From Rapana venosa (taxonomy: Eukaryota > Mollusca > Gastropoda > Neogastropoda > Muricidae): a stretch of 64,000 nucleotides of DNA. Each line of letters starts with the position of its first letter. Positions within the stretch are counted from its first letter, which is position 1. Made by a program: the position numbers and the translations under genes. Of this stretch, positions 11,161 to 21,954 are shown piece after piece. The stretch spans positions 68,490,873 through 68,554,872 of the forward strand of contig CM054141.1 of assembly GCA_028751875.1 (NCBI GenBank), in the 5' to 3' direction. The notes beneath the pieces are model-generated. The model had not been told where the DNA came from. It saw nothing but the letters and a program-made list of their open reading frames with translations, and ran no database searches.

Positions 11161-11270
11161 GTTTGTAGTATAGAAATAGAATTTGTAAACGGTCACATGC
11201 GAGTGAATGATTTGAATAGAAGCACTTCGATGTGTTTGCTCTACACGATTCAGCGCTCTGAAACTTCCTT
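11161..11270 (+). mobile_element. L2-like LINE 3' terminus
   Basis: GAGTGAATGATTTGAA and ACACGATTCAGCGCTCTGAA match the last 100 bp of the LINE at 112-833. No coding part remains. Confidence 0.7.
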
Positions 11271-11279
11271 TGTTGTTGT

Positions 11280-11333
<54 letters not shown>

Positions 11334-11412
11334 CGACGATGACGACGGTGATGATCTTCTTCTTCTTCTTCTTCTTCTTCCACAATTCAAAAAGAAAATT
11401 TTTTTTTTTTTT
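11271..11412 (+). repeat. TTG/GAT/GAC/TTC trinucleotide tail and poly-T
   Basis: TTG, then (GAT)n 11281-11329, GAC variants, (TTC)n at 11355-11380 and a T run at 11399-11412. It directly follows the LINE end. Confidence 0.9.
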
Positions 11413-11520
11413 AAACACGAAAGGTAAAAGGAAAGAAGCAAAGAAACATAACAGAAAGAAACAGGGAAAAAAACCCAGTTAAGAAGAAAAAAAAAGAGCA
11501 AGAAGAGTGTACTGTCTGAC

Positions 11521-11572
<52 letters not shown>

Positions 11573-11814
11573 CACAGACGCACAGACTGACACACGGACA
11601 CACTGACTTACAGATGGTGGAAGAAAGAGAATGAGAAACATGAGACAAACACAGAGACACAGAAACAGAGAGAGACACGGACAGACTGCAGACAGACAGA
11701 CATGGAGACGGGGAGACACAGACACCGACAGAGACAGAGAAGACACAGAGACAGACAGACAGAAAGAGAAGACAGACACATAGACAGACAGACAGGGACA
11801 GAGAGAGATCAACT
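11413..11814 (+). repeat. A-rich stretch, (GA)n and GACA/CAGA array
   Basis: A-rich sequence to 11508, GA repeats 11524-11568, then degenerate ACAGAC-type repeats to 11808. Confidence 0.8.
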
Positions 11815-11945
11815 GTGTGCCTTTTCCTGTCATTGTGCTGGTAAGGTCATGCTGTATAGGGTTGTAACGGAGCAATGGGAAGGCCACAGCGGTGCACCCA
11901 CAGTCATTGGTCAGTAATCTCTTCAGCGACAAATGCTTTACTTGT
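11815..11945 (+). repeat. Dispersed repeat R3, copy 3
   Basis: Aligns with 10785-10905 along its length, e.g. GTTGTAACGGAGCAATGGGA and AGCGACAAATGC. Confidence 0.5.
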
Positions 11946-12098
11946 GTGCGTTCCTTTGTTCATTCGTTTCGTCCGTTTTCTATTCCTTTTTCCAATTTAA
12001 CGATTTAAAAAAAAAAATCTCTGATAGTGATGTTAGTTCGACGGAAGAAAGGAGGGATAGTGTGGGTGGATGCGTAGGGGTGGGGTGATAGCTGGAGT
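11946..12098. other. No recognisable feature
   Basis: Unique sequence with a short A run at 12006-12016. Confidence 0.4.
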
Positions 12099-12425
12099 AA
12101 GTGTGTGTGTGTGTGTGTGTGTGTGTGCTCGCGCGCGCGTGAGTGTGTATGTTGTGTAGTGGTGTGTTGTGCTATATATGTGTTTGTATGTGCGTGTGTT
12201 TGTGTGTGTGTGTTTGCTTGTTTGTTTGTGTTTGAGCGTGTGTGTGAATGTGTGCCTGCGTTAGTGTGTGTGGCCGTGGGTATAGGTGTGTGTGTGTGCG
12301 TGTGTGTAAATGTGTGTGTGCGTGCGCGCGCGCGCGTGTGTATGTGTCTGCGTGTATGTCTATGTGTGCATGTAGGTGTCTTTGAGTGCTTGGAAAAGTC
12401 TCTCTCTGTCTCTCTGTCTGTCTGT
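12099..12425 (+). repeat. TG/GCGC degenerate array
   Basis: About 320 bp of TG-rich alternating purine-pyrimidine sequence with a CGCGCGCG run at 12324-12334. Confidence 0.9.
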
Positions 12426-12625
12426 CACTACACATGTTCATTTCTTTATGCTCGTAATGTTGCAATCACTACTGCACGTGCGCATACTATATATAAAAGA
12501 CAAATCACATGGCTAAGACTACCTGGAACAACAATTCATCACTAACAGCCTATTTCTTCTCTTCTTCTAACGAATCTTAGGCAGCGTTAGGTTTGAGAAT
12601 TAACTTTTTCAGAGCGTTGTTAGAG
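12426..12625. other. No recognisable feature
   Basis: Unique sequence, with a small perfect hairpin GCGTTGTT / AACAACGC at 12614-12634. Confidence 0.4.
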
Positions 12626-12790
12626 CAACAACGCGGGACGGACGGGGAAGGGGAATAAGCAGCGCGAGAAAGGGAAGAGAGGAACGGAAATGATGTGTCA
12701 CAAAGCCCCAATCTGCTGCATGCTGCACCGTGCATGCTTAAAGGATTTGTGCTTTATTGTGGTGGTGTGTGAGCGAGCAATTAAGCAAGA
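12626..12790 (+). repeat. Dispersed repeat R2, copy 2
   Basis: GATGTGTCACAAAGCC...CAATCTG...GGATTTGTGCTTTATT...GTGTGAGCGAGCAA aligns with 9482-9575 (GATGTGTAACGAAGCC...GGATTTGTTGCCTTTATT...). Only one unit is present here, against three at 9313. Confidence 0.6.
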
Positions 12791-12894
12791 ACAAGATAAC
12801 GAGGAAGACAGACTGGCAGACAGACAGAGAGACAGAGAGAAAAAACAGAGATAGAGACAAACGAAGGGACATTTAGAGACAGGCTGACAGACAG

Positions 12895-12947
<53 letters not shown>

Positions 12948-12958
12948 GACAGAGAGAC

Positions 12959-12991
<33 letters not shown>

Positions 12992-13500
12992 GACAGAGAG
13001 GCAGTGAGACAGACAGACAGCCACACAGAGAGAGAAACACACACACATACACGCACGCACGTACACACGCACACATACACACACACGCACTCCTGCGTGC
13101 TCACGCAGGTGCGCAACCTCAGCAAGACACATGTGCACGCACGCGTACACACACACACATGCCTAGACAGGGAGCAGGGGAAAAAAGAAAGGTGTATTTG
13201 AGAATAACCCTTATGTATCATCACAATAATTAAATTTTTACTTGTTTTGCCTATGCAAATGCAATGACTGTGCACGTACGAGTGTCCATGCACACACACA
13301 CAACATGCATCCACACATACCACCACCCACCTACACTCACACACACATTCCGAATCCACACACACACACTTAGACAGACACACAGAGAGACGGACAGACA
13401 CAGACAGACAAACAGCCAGACTTACAGACAGGCAGAGACAGGCAGAGACAGACAAGCAAAAAAGACATACGGACACAGACAGAGACGGAGAGACAGGGAA
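12791..13500 (+). repeat. GACA/GA, CA and CAGA degenerate arrays
   Basis: GACA and GA at 12805-13010, CA-rich at 13020-13165, CA/CAGA at 13290-13495. The gap 13166-13290 is unassigned sequence. No coding signal. Confidence 0.85.
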
Positions 13501-13629
13501 TAGATGCCTGCTGTAATCAAGCAAGTCAGATATCAATTATTCAACAGAAAGTCTGCAAGCATATAAGGACAGGCAATTCACTACTTGCACTCTTACCCTC
13601 TTAGGTTCGTTCAAGTTCGTTCCCTCAAT
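13501..13629. other. No recognisable feature
   Basis: Short unique stretch between arrays. Confidence 0.3.
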
Positions 13630-13718
13630 ATAACACACACACACACACACACACATACACACACATACACACACATACACACACACATCACACACACACA
13701 CACCACACACACATCACA

Positions 13719-13783
<65 letters not shown>

Positions 13784-13835
13784 ACACACACACACTCAAC
13801 ACACACACATACACACACACACATCACACACACAA

Positions 13836-13890
<55 letters not shown>
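13630..13890 (+). repeat. (CA)n array
   Basis: About 260 bp of CA with periodic CATACACACA and CACCACAC variants. Confidence 0.95.
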
Positions 13891-13892
<2 letters not shown>

Positions 13893-14364
13893 GCACTGCT
13901 TTTTGGCACAGATGCCATCGTGCACTTGGCGCAGTACTGACAACGGCACAAACGTATGTGATGGCGCAGCGGTGTACATTGCAACAAACGGCGCAAGCCT
14001 ATGACTCCTGGAGGGTCAGTATCAGCCGTAAATTACGGTGTGCCGGACAGGCTAGTCCATAAGTTAGAAGAAGGGAGGAGAGCAGGCTGTACGTTTTAGA
14101 AGAAGGGGGTGAGGACAGAGAGGAAAGGTAGGACGGGTGGTGGTGGGTGGGTGGGGGTGGGCAGTAAGTTAGGGTCAGGATAGAGTGTAGGGTGGAGGTG
14201 GGAATGGGCTCAGAGGCAAGAAGAGAGGAGGTGAGAGGAGAGGAGGTAAGAGAGGGGGGATGTGGTGTGAACATGAAACTGTTAGTATGCTTTAAAGGGA
14301 CAATGTCCGATCTGAGGAATCGGACGCATGCGCAGTCTTATCTTATTTCATCTTATTTTATTCT
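13891..14364. other. Unassigned; purine- and G-rich at 14055-14270
   Basis: A G-rich, strand-asymmetric stretch with GAGGAGAGGAGGT motifs at 14220-14265. No gene supported. Confidence 0.4.
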
Positions 14365-14662
14365 TTTATATCGAGGATAATGGAATAAGCACGTATGTGC
14401 TTTTTTTTACATCCAGTCCCCGTGTGGGTGCGGTTTTGTAAATGCTGTCATCTGTTTCCCACTGGCACACAATGGCCTACTCTTACAACAAACGGAACAG
14501 GATTTAACGTGTGCGCAATATGTTCTGCGTGCGTTCGCACACGGGGCCTCGATTTATAGTCTCATCCGAAGGACTTTTTGGGGAGAGTGGAGTCTGCACT
14601 GATGTTAACTCTAGGGGAAAATATCCCCTTGAACGGGAATCGAACCCGGGTCGTCAGATGGC
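14365..14662 (-). mobile_element. SINE-A, near full length, 5' head truncated
   Basis: Minus-strand order: B-box-like GGTTCGATTCCCG (near 14640), GTTAACATCAGTGCAGACTC, core AGTCCTTCGGATGAGACTAT, GCACACGCAGAACATA, CACACAATGG...CCAGTGGG, GGGGACTGGATG and the 3' end TGCTTATTCCATTATCCTCG. The first ~25 bp of the tRNA-like head are replaced by other sequence. Non-autonomous; expected to depend on a LINE. Confidence 0.85.
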
Positions 14663-15088
14663 CAGCCCATTCCACACACCTACCGCAGGCGTGGCTTTTC
14701 TAAGAGTTGCTGCTGATCATTCGTGTCACATGGGCTCCGCCTCTTGCTCCTTCAGTTCCAGTTTTATCATGTTGAACATCTCTGACAGCTACATTTTTCA
14801 TGTCAAAAATCATTGCCCAGTGAACGCAATGTTTGTGATTTGACTCTGTGACAAACATGAGTCATGCACTTTCCCCGTCAGTGCGAGACATGTGTGATTA
14901 TTGGATAATAGTGATATGATATGATATGGGATTTGTATAACGCTGAGTCTTGTAAAGCAAACACATCACAGCTGACGGTCAGTATTACTTGCTCGACCCT
15001 TTCACATCAGAGCGGAGGCAGCAGAGGTGCGTGTGCCTGAGAGGCAGCTAGCTAGGCCCCGTTCTTATAAACCCTGCTGTCTGTTTAA
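14663..15088. other. Unassigned; includes a LINE 3' terminus remnant at 14920-14970
   Basis: GATATGATATGATATGGGAT then TTGTATAACGCTGAGTCTTG resembles the minus-strand L2-like LINE terminus (TGGAATTTATGTAGCGCTGA...) with a GATAT pentamer tail in place of the usual triplets. Confidence 0.45.
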
Positions 15089-15400
15089 GGGACGGGACAG
15101 CCTGGTGGTTAGAGTGATGCACTCGCGATCTGCTGGCCCGGGTTCGAATCTCGTTCAAGAGGACTTTGCCTTTGGAGTTCACATCAGTGCCGACTCCACT
15201 TCGAGGTCCGGTGTGCGAATGAACACGAAACATCTTGTGCACACGTTAAAACCTGTTCCGCTTTTTCGGAAGAATAGGCCATTGTGTGCCGATGGGAAGG
15301 GATGACAAAATTTTACAAAACTGCATACACGCGGGGACTAGATGTAAAAAAGCACATGAGTGCTTATTCCATTATCCTCGAAATAAAAGAATTTTTTTTA
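15089..15400 (+). mobile_element. SINE-A, full-length copy
   Basis: Plus-strand copy with the whole tRNA-like head: GGGACGGGACAGCCTGGTGG at 15089 includes the A-box-like part, and the B box GGTTCGAATC is at 15141-15150. The internal GAGTTCACATCAGTGCCGAC follows. The core is altered (ACTCCACTTCGAGGTCCGG, with the GGATGAGAC motif lost by a small deletion). It then runs through GGCCATTGTGTGCCG, GGGGACTAGATG and TGCTTATTCCATTATCCTCG, with A/T-rich tail. About 310 bp, which sets the family length. Confidence 0.85.
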
Positions 15401-16040
15401 AATATAAATCTCGAAAGAAAGAAGAAAACGAATTTAAACAGGAATGAGGGGTTGAATAATGGTGCGTGTGTGGGGGAGGGGGGGGGGGGGCTGTCAGTTG
15501 GCGGGAAAGAATGGACTTCAGTTACTGGGCAGAAGGAGGGCATAGGTCAGCTGAAGGGACGATAAGTTAGCCAGGATAGGCTGGAAGTCGAGGAGGGCTT
15601 GAAATGAAGTAGGCTGAAGATTTATCATTTGGGGGAGGTGGGGAAGGACTGTAAGGATGGAATGGGGAAAATGGCTGTAAGAATTGGTGGGAGGAGGGAA
15701 GGGGAGGTTTGAGTGTTACGGTGGGGAAGAGGTTGCTTGCATCAATGGGGGAAAGATAGGCGGTAAATTAGGGGGGAGGTGGGGGTAATGTCGAGGCTCA
15801 TAGTAAAAGGTAAACAGCGGCCAGTGAAATCAGGCATAGCCCCCAGGAAGTGGATGATGCGTTTTACGTTTGGTGGGGATGTAAACTTGTGGCTGTTGTT
15901 GTTGCTGCTATTTTGGTTTTGCTTGGGTTGTTTTCTATTGTTTTCTCTTTTTTTGTTTGGCGGGAGCAACCTTTAAATTCTGGAAGGAGGAGGTGGGAAA
16001 AAAGGATGAAGTTGAGGTTAGAGGACAGATAGCCTTAAGT
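15401..16040. other. G-rich, strand-asymmetric unassigned region
   Basis: Many GGGG strings (a G run at 15480-15490) and AAGTTAG/GTAGGCTGAAG-like phrases that also appear at 14060-14180 and 16450-16620. This suggests one old, decayed G-rich repeat now split by SINEs and the minisatellite. No coding frame. Confidence 0.4.
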
Positions 16041-16440
16041 TCGGGAGACAGGTTTGTACGACAAATCCAATCCAATCTGTTAGGGAGACAGGTTTGTAAG
16101 ACAAATCTAATCCAGTCTGTTAAGGAGACAGGTTGTAAGACAAATCCAATCCAATATGTTAGGGAGACAGGTTTGTAAGACAAATCCAATCCGGTTTGTT
16201 AGGGAGACAGGTTTGTAAGACAAATCCAATCTGGTGTGTTAGGGAGACAGGTTTGTAAGACAAATCCAATCCGGTGTGTTAGGGAGACAGGCTTGTAAGA
16301 CAAATCCAATCCAGTCTGTTAGGGAGACAGGTTTGTAAGACAAATCCAATCCAGTCTGTTAAGGAGACAGGTTTGTAAGACAAATCCAATCCAGTCTGTT
16401 AAGGAGACAGGTTTGTAAGACAAATCCAATCCAATCTGTT
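16041..16440 (+). repeat. 40-bp minisatellite, ten copies
   Basis: Ten head-to-tail units with GGAGACAGGTTTGTAAGACA and AATCCAATCC. Nine are 40 bp; the third is one base shorter. Variants (AATCTG, GGTGTG, GGTTTG) cluster between neighbours, as expected from unequal exchange. It starts at GGGAGACAGGTTTGTACGAC and ends sharply at TCTGTTG. Confidence 0.97.
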
Positions 16441-16641
16441 GTTTATATCCCCTCCAACCACAGAGGCCATATCGAGGCTGTGTAGGGCAAATAGGGGATG
16501 CGGAGGGTAGACAAGGGGTTGGAAGATGATAGGTAATGGTCAGTTAGGTGTGTAGAGTTTAGGCTGTAATTGGTTTGCTGGTGACTGTACGTTACAAGGG
16601 AAGGGATAAGGTCAGGCTTTAGGTTCAAATTAAGGGGGGCA

Positions 16642-16675
<34 letters not shown>

Positions 16676-16680
16676 ATGCT
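16441..16680 (+). repeat. G-rich stretch ending in a 33-base G run
   Basis: The homopolymer is at 16642-16674. The upstream GGTCAGTTAGG/TTAGGCTGTAA phrases are like those in 15401-16040. Confidence 0.8.
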
Positions 16681-17450
16681 GAACATTGATCAAGGTACTC
16701 TGTATAGGAATGGGGAAGAAAACAAGTGCAACTAAAATAAATGTTTTTAATCATAACAACGTGATACTTTAAAAAAAAGTGATTTCTAAAAACCAGAACC
16801 CGTGAAAGAAAAATGGAAACATTACAGTGTCTGTGGGCTTCGATCTGTGTAACATTATTGTATCAATTGTATTGTAGATGAAATATTGTGAACTTATAGT
16901 GAACGAAATATGAACATATTACAGTATATGTGACGTTGTATGTATTCAGCATTATTGTTTTAAACAATGCATTGCTATTGTTCTCTTGCCTTGTCCCAAA
17001 AAGACACAATGCTTTCTTCATGTGACTGGATATATGAGTCGATTTATTAATTCTTCTCGAACATTCTGAAAGTCATTCAAGAACTTTGAATGTCTGGGGT
17101 AAATCTGGTCATGTTTTTCAATGGGTACTTGTCATTTCATGGAAGGCAGTGCATTGTTTAAAGGATCTTTATTTGGAACCGCTGAAATCGATTCCCTTTG
17201 GCTACGATATTCTCTAGAATGTTGTATTACTACTTTCCTTTACTGTAAGTGCATCATTTATTTCTTTGATCTCAGCATTGAAATTTTGATCATATCGGGT
17301 ATACATGATATCGAAATATCGTAAAGTGGGTTTTTTGGTTGTCCTTTACCCATATAATAAATACTAATTAAACTATTTAGCACAATGTCTGATGGTTTGT
17401 AGATATTTGGCACATATTGTGCTGGTTGCAATTCATTAAGCTTAAGATAT
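16681..17450. other. AT-rich unique sequence, no gene seen
   Basis: About 770 bp of non-repetitive, AT-rich sequence. Open frames are short and I recognise none of them. Confidence 0.5.
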
Positions 17451-18115
17451 TTGCTCTGCTTTGGATTGATTTGTTTTCTTTGGATTGGAATGGATTAGAT
17501 TTGATTGTTTTTGGTTTGGTATGTTTGGAATGGATTGGGTTGGATTGGATTGGTTTGTATTGTTTGGTTTATACTGTGTTTGTTTGTTTGGTTTGTTCCT
17601 TAGTTTAGTTTGATGTAGTTTGAATTAATTTGCTATAGCTTTATTCGATTTAGTTCAGTTTTAATTAGGTTTAGGTTTATTTAGTTTAGTTTTATTTAGT
17701 TTAGTTGTTTCGGTTTTTTCCGTTTAGAATGGTTTATCTTGGTTTGAGTTGGGTTAGGTTAAGTTGAGTTGAGTTGAGTTAAGCTGGGTTGGGTTGGTTG
17801 GTTGGATTGGTTGGGATGGGATGGATTGGATTGGATTGGTTGGGCTGGGTTGGGATGGGATGGGTTGGGTTGCGTTGCGTTGGGTAGAGTTGGGTTGGGT
17901 TTGGTTGCGTTGGGGTAGAGTTGGGTTGGGTTGGGGTTGAGTTGGGTTGGGTTGGGTTGGGTTGGGTTGGGTTGGGTTGGGTTGAGTTGAGTTGAGTTGG
18001 GTTGGGTTGGGTTGAGTTGCGTTGAGTTGGGTTGGGTTGGTTGGGTTGGGTTGAGTTGGGTTGGGTTGAGTTGGGTTGGAGTGGTTTCATTTGAATGGGT
18101 TTTGGTTTGGTTTGA
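17451..18115 (+). repeat. TTGGA / TTTAG / (TTGGG)n pentamer tract
   Basis: Degenerate TTGGA and TTTAG repeats at 17451-17720 grade into TTGGG and TTGAG pentamers at 17755-18090. The plus strand is G-rich with regular GGG spacing (G-quadruplex-prone). It is not the TTAGGG telomere repeat. Confidence 0.9.
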
Positions 18116-18279
18116 CTTGTTTATGTGCTGAGGTTTTTAAAAAATGTACTCTCGTTAATCTGTTAATGTGTGTCTCTATCCGCCAGATTGTCTGCCATGA
18201 CATTTTCCCTTTGTCGTCCTCCTTTTATGTTCCTTATCTGTTTCTATGTTTATTCTTTTGCATTGCCTATCTATGTATG

Positions 18280-18520
18280 TATGTCTATGTACCTTTCTCT
18301 GTCTGTATGTCTGTCTCTCTTTTTCTGTCTGTCTCTCTCTGTCCATCTCTGTCCCTCCCTGTCTCTCTCTGTCTCTGCCAGTGTCTGTATCTGTCTCTGT
18401 TTCTGTATGTATGTCTGCCTGTCTGTCTGTCTAACTGTCCTTCCGTTTGTCTGCCTGTCTGTCTGCCTGTCTGTCTGTCTATCTCTGGCTCTGTATCTCT
18501 CTGTCTACCTTCCCCCCTCC
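18280..18520 (+). repeat. (TCTG)n / (CT)n degenerate array
   Basis: TCTG and CTGT repeats, ending in a C-rich run at 18511-18523. Confidence 0.85.
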
Positions 18521-18595
18521 CCCCCACACATACACACTCCCTCCGTATCTGCTTCATCGTCGTATGTATTTGTCTCCAAGTACTAAGCTCCTCGC

Positions 18596-18782
18596 ACGCA
18601 GACACAGATACACACACAGATACACAGACACACAGACACAAACACACACCAAATCATAACACACACACACACACCCACACACACTTCACTACACTACACT
18701 ACACTACACCACACACACACACACACGCACACGCACACTCCACTACACTACACTACACCACACGCAGACACACACACACAGA
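18596..18782 (+). repeat. CACACAGA and CACTACACTACA arrays
   Basis: CA repeats, with CACTA pentamer blocks at 18687-18710 and 18737-18758 separated by CACACG. Confidence 0.85.
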
Positions 18783-19036
18783 ATCCGCTTAACACACCGT
18801 AGGAAAAACTGTGCCTACAGCCCTTCAAGCCTTAGTCCAATGCCCTCGCTATATTAAGCGCTGTCTAGCATTGAAAATGCTATTGTCCTATAACCAACTC
18901 AGCTGACTGCCTCTTCAAACTGTCAACAGTCTTCAGGTAAGTGCCGTTACTGACAAGGAGCTCGATGATGCGTGCACACAACTCATTACATAACTGTGGA
19001 CCATCCTGCTCAAGTATCTCAGAACCCTAGTTTTGC
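18783..19036. other. No recognisable feature
   Basis: Unique sequence between arrays. Confidence 0.4.
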
Positions 19037-19250
19037 TCTGTGCGTGTGTGTGTGTGTGTGTGGTGTGTGTGTGTGTGTTGGTGTGTGGGTGGTGTGGGTG
19101 TGGATATGGTTGTGGATGTGAGTATGTGGGGTGGGGGGTTGTAGTGTGTGAGTTAGAGAGAGGAGAGTGTGTGTGTGTGATTTGTGGTGTGTTGGGGTGG
19201 GGGGTGGCGCGTCTAGTGTGTGCGTGAGTGTATGCGCGCGCCGCGGGACG
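19037..19250 (+). repeat. TG/GTGG array
   Basis: Degenerate TG and GGTGTGG repeats ending in GCGCGCCGCGG at 19235. Confidence 0.85.
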
Positions 19251-19312
19251 CGCGTGGTAGATGCAGTTGCCTCTTTCTATGTGCTGCTATCTGTCTTTCT
19301 GTCTATTTGTCC

Positions 19313-19313
19313 T

Positions 19314-19400
<87 letters not shown>
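19313..19400 (+). repeat. C run plus (CT)n array
   Basis: A 12-base C run, then about 76 bp of CT. It has an inverted partner, (GA)n, at 19508-19588. Confidence 0.95.
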
Positions 19401-19402
<2 letters not shown>

Positions 19403-19503
19403 CTGTCTTTCTTTCTGTCTAAATACATGCTTATAGTTCTTAATCTGCTCGCCTTCTTTGATCTACTGTCCCTAATTCTGAACGCTACCTCTTCTATACG
19501 ATA

Positions 19504-19507
<4 letters not shown>

Positions 19508-19588
<81 letters not shown>
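19508..19588 (+). repeat. (GA)n array, inverted partner of 19324-19400
   Basis: About 80 bp of GA, separated from the (CT)n array by about 107 bp of unique sequence. Confidence 0.95.
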
Positions 19589-19591
<3 letters not shown>

Positions 19592-19639
19592 ACAGGGTTT
19601 TCAGTCAGAAAACAAATTTGCTCCCTGTTGCAATATAAA

Positions 19640-19935
19640 AAAACCCAGTTTGCATGTGTACCACACATTGTACACAATGATCGGCTCCACACCACAAAGT
19701 GCCGAGCAAAACCAGTCAGTGCAGGGCCACAGTCATTCAATAAATTCGCTGAATACGATTCCAGCAAAAACGCTGCAATAATCGGATCTCTCAGCGGTAC
19801 ACACTGCCTTTCTAATCCTATTTCTTACATTACTGCCTTTTGGATCCTACCGAAAAAAAATTCCATTTTATGTCACTGCAAGAAACAAACTGAAACATGG
19901 ACTGAAGAGCTTTAAAGGCCGTTTGGTACAAACTA
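19640..19935 (+). repeat. Dispersed repeat R4, copy 1
   Basis: Ordered anchors shared with the copies at 21955 and 23555: CGCTGCAATAATCGGAT, CTTTCTAATCCTATTTC, ACTGCCTTTTGGATCCTA, TTTATGTCACTGCAAG and GCCGTTTGGTACAAAC. No coding frame. Could be an old SINE or MITE family. Confidence 0.7.
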
Positions 19936-19954
19936 AGCCCATAGAAAAGAAGCT

Positions 19955-19955
19955 T

Positions 19956-19990
<35 letters not shown>

Positions 19991-20028
19991 ACCACACACA
20001 CACCACACACACACACACACACACACCG
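19955..20028 (+). repeat. (CA)n array
   Basis: CA repeats with CACCACCACAC interruptions, directly after R4 copy 1. Confidence 0.95.
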
Positions 20029-20516
20029 GTAACCTTTATTACATTTTGTGTTTTCTGTATTCTATCCTGCCCACCATCTCTAAAGTATCTGAGACTGTAT
20101 CTTATAACCATACCTCACCACCTCCTTCTTTACCTCACCCCACTTATCCTATTGTCTTGCAAACTGCTGGTGGCAACATCTCTAGTAGTGTCTCGACCGT
20201 CCACTAGTCAAGGTATATGTAGGTGAGGTGAGGAGGAAGTGAGGTATTGTTGCAAGATGCAGGTTTAGACAGGTCAGTGTCAGTGGGAAAGGGACATCAG
20301 TTTTTCTTCTTATTCTTTCTCATTAATTCACATGGTGTGAGTTTTATGGAATGTAAAGTCAGTTCTACTTACCACACCTGTTGTAACAAGACATGCGGGT
20401 ATTGAACATCACAAATAATAAGATCCATAAAGTTTGATAAAACTGCATAATCATCGATAACGAGCCTAACTGCATACATTTGCACACAACCACACGCAGC
20501 AAACACACACATACAC

Positions 20517-20518
<2 letters not shown>
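20029..20518. other. No recognisable feature
   Basis: Unique sequence. I see no gene, RNA or element. Confidence 0.4.
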
Positions 20519-20593
<75 letters not shown>

Positions 20594-20820
20594 GATAGAT
20601 AGTAGATAGAAGAGATGAGAGTAGATGATAGATAGATAGATAGTAGAAGAAGAGATAGATAGAAGAAGAAGACGATAGAGAGAGTAGAAGGAGAATGCAG
20701 GCAGACAGACAGACACAGACAAAGACAGAGATAGAGCCAGCCAACCAGGCATCAGCCAACCAGCCAACCAGCCAGACAGACAGCCAGCCAGACAGCCAGC
20801 CAGACAAACAGTTAGACAGT
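20519..20820 (+). repeat. (GA)n, GATA/GTAGAA and CAGCCAAC/GACA compound array
   Basis: GA at 20521-20590, GATA/AGAAG to 20690, GACA/CAGA to 20735 and a CAGCCAAC / CAGCCAGACAGC block at 20736-20810. Confidence 0.9.
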
Positions 20821-21053
20821 TAGACACGTGAGGCTAGGGTGTCCTCTTGACTTCATTGTATCTCGCCCGTCTCATTTCGCTGTGACCCAAAGTCACAATC
20901 ATCTGGCAGGATCGCAATGAAGACTGATGGCTCTAATGATAAGCTGACTGATGAGCTTCATCTGCATAGTTCCCCACTGCTTGTCCATTGTAGTCAACGA
21001 CCAGTGCGGGAAAACCACAGCCATGCAGCATCCAAAGGAATGGGAAAGGCAGA
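20821..21053. other. No recognisable feature
   Basis: Unique sequence between purine arrays. Confidence 0.4.
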
Positions 21054-21059
21054 AGAGAG

Positions 21060-21117
<58 letters not shown>

Positions 21118-21235
21118 ATACAGAGAGACACACAGACAGACGGAGACAGAGACACAGATACACAGACAGAGGCAACCAACAGACAGACAGACAAGACAGT
21201 CAAGACAAAGACAGAAACAGAGAGACAGACACATT
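21054..21235 (+). repeat. (GA)n and CAGA/GACA array
   Basis: GA at 21054-21116, then degenerate CAGA/GACA. Confidence 0.9.
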
Positions 21236-21540
21236 AAGAACAAGGGACAGAGACATAGGAAGACAGGCGCCAGTCAGGCAGTCAAAGAAACAGGCAAACT
21301 AAACAAACATCTACGAAGAAAGAGACCAACAGATCTGGATGCCACACAGAGAAGTGTGATGCGGAAGATGCTACCATATTATTCTGATGCTCTTAATCAG
21401 GGCCATCAAGAGGACGTGGAGACGTTGGCATGATAAAACGCACGGTCACATCGCAGCCAGTAATGTTGTTTTGGAAATCACGGAAAAGTTCAGTGACATT
21501 TTCCCTAAGATCCATCGGATTTTTATCGTGATTAGCGAAC
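21236..21540. other. No recognisable feature
   Basis: Mixed sequence. The small frame at 21330-21430 matches nothing I know. Confidence 0.4.
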
Positions 21541-21770
21541 ACACATACCTACGCAAATTCAAAACACATACGAACGCGTGCCTGCACACGCACATGCACA
21601 CACGCACGCACACACACATGCACACACACGCACGCACACACACACACACGCACACACACGCACGCGCGCACGCACGCACACATATGAGTACGCGCACGCG
21701 TGTGTACGTGTTATATTGTTGTGTGTGTGTGTGTGTGTGTGTGTGTATTCGCGCGCGCATATGCGTTTTG
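21541..21770 (+). repeat. (CA)n / GCGC array followed by (TG)n, inverted pair
   Basis: CA/CG alternation at 21584-21680 and TG at 21718-21750 plus GCGCGCGC to 21760, facing each other across about 37 bp. Confidence 0.85.
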
Positions 21771-21895
21771 ACACCTATCTGTCTCTCTCTGTCTGACTAC
21801 ATGCATGATGTCAATTTTAATACTTAACCATATTCCTTTTCAGCGTTCTTTCTCTCATAATAAACGCTTCTGTCTTTTTACATACCATGGACAGA

Positions 21896-21899
21896 CACA

Positions 21900-21950
<51 letters not shown>
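21896..21950 (+). repeat. (CA)n array
   Basis: About 50 bp of CA directly before R4 copy 2. Confidence 0.95.
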
Positions 21951-21951
<1 letters not shown>

Positions 21952-21954
21952 TTA

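Noticed and set aside
15089..15165. tRNA gene
   Set aside because: The A and B boxes belong to the SINE-A head; acceptor-stem pairing is not convincing and the sequence continues into the SINE body.
16041..16440. Direct repeats resembling a CRISPR array
   Set aside because: The 40-bp units are contiguous without unique spacers, and the window is eukaryotic. The same applies to the 38-bp, 30-bp and 72-bp repeats.
17451..18115. Telomeric repeat
   Set aside because: Units are TTGGG, TTGAG and TTGGA, not TTAGGG, and the tract is degenerate and internal.
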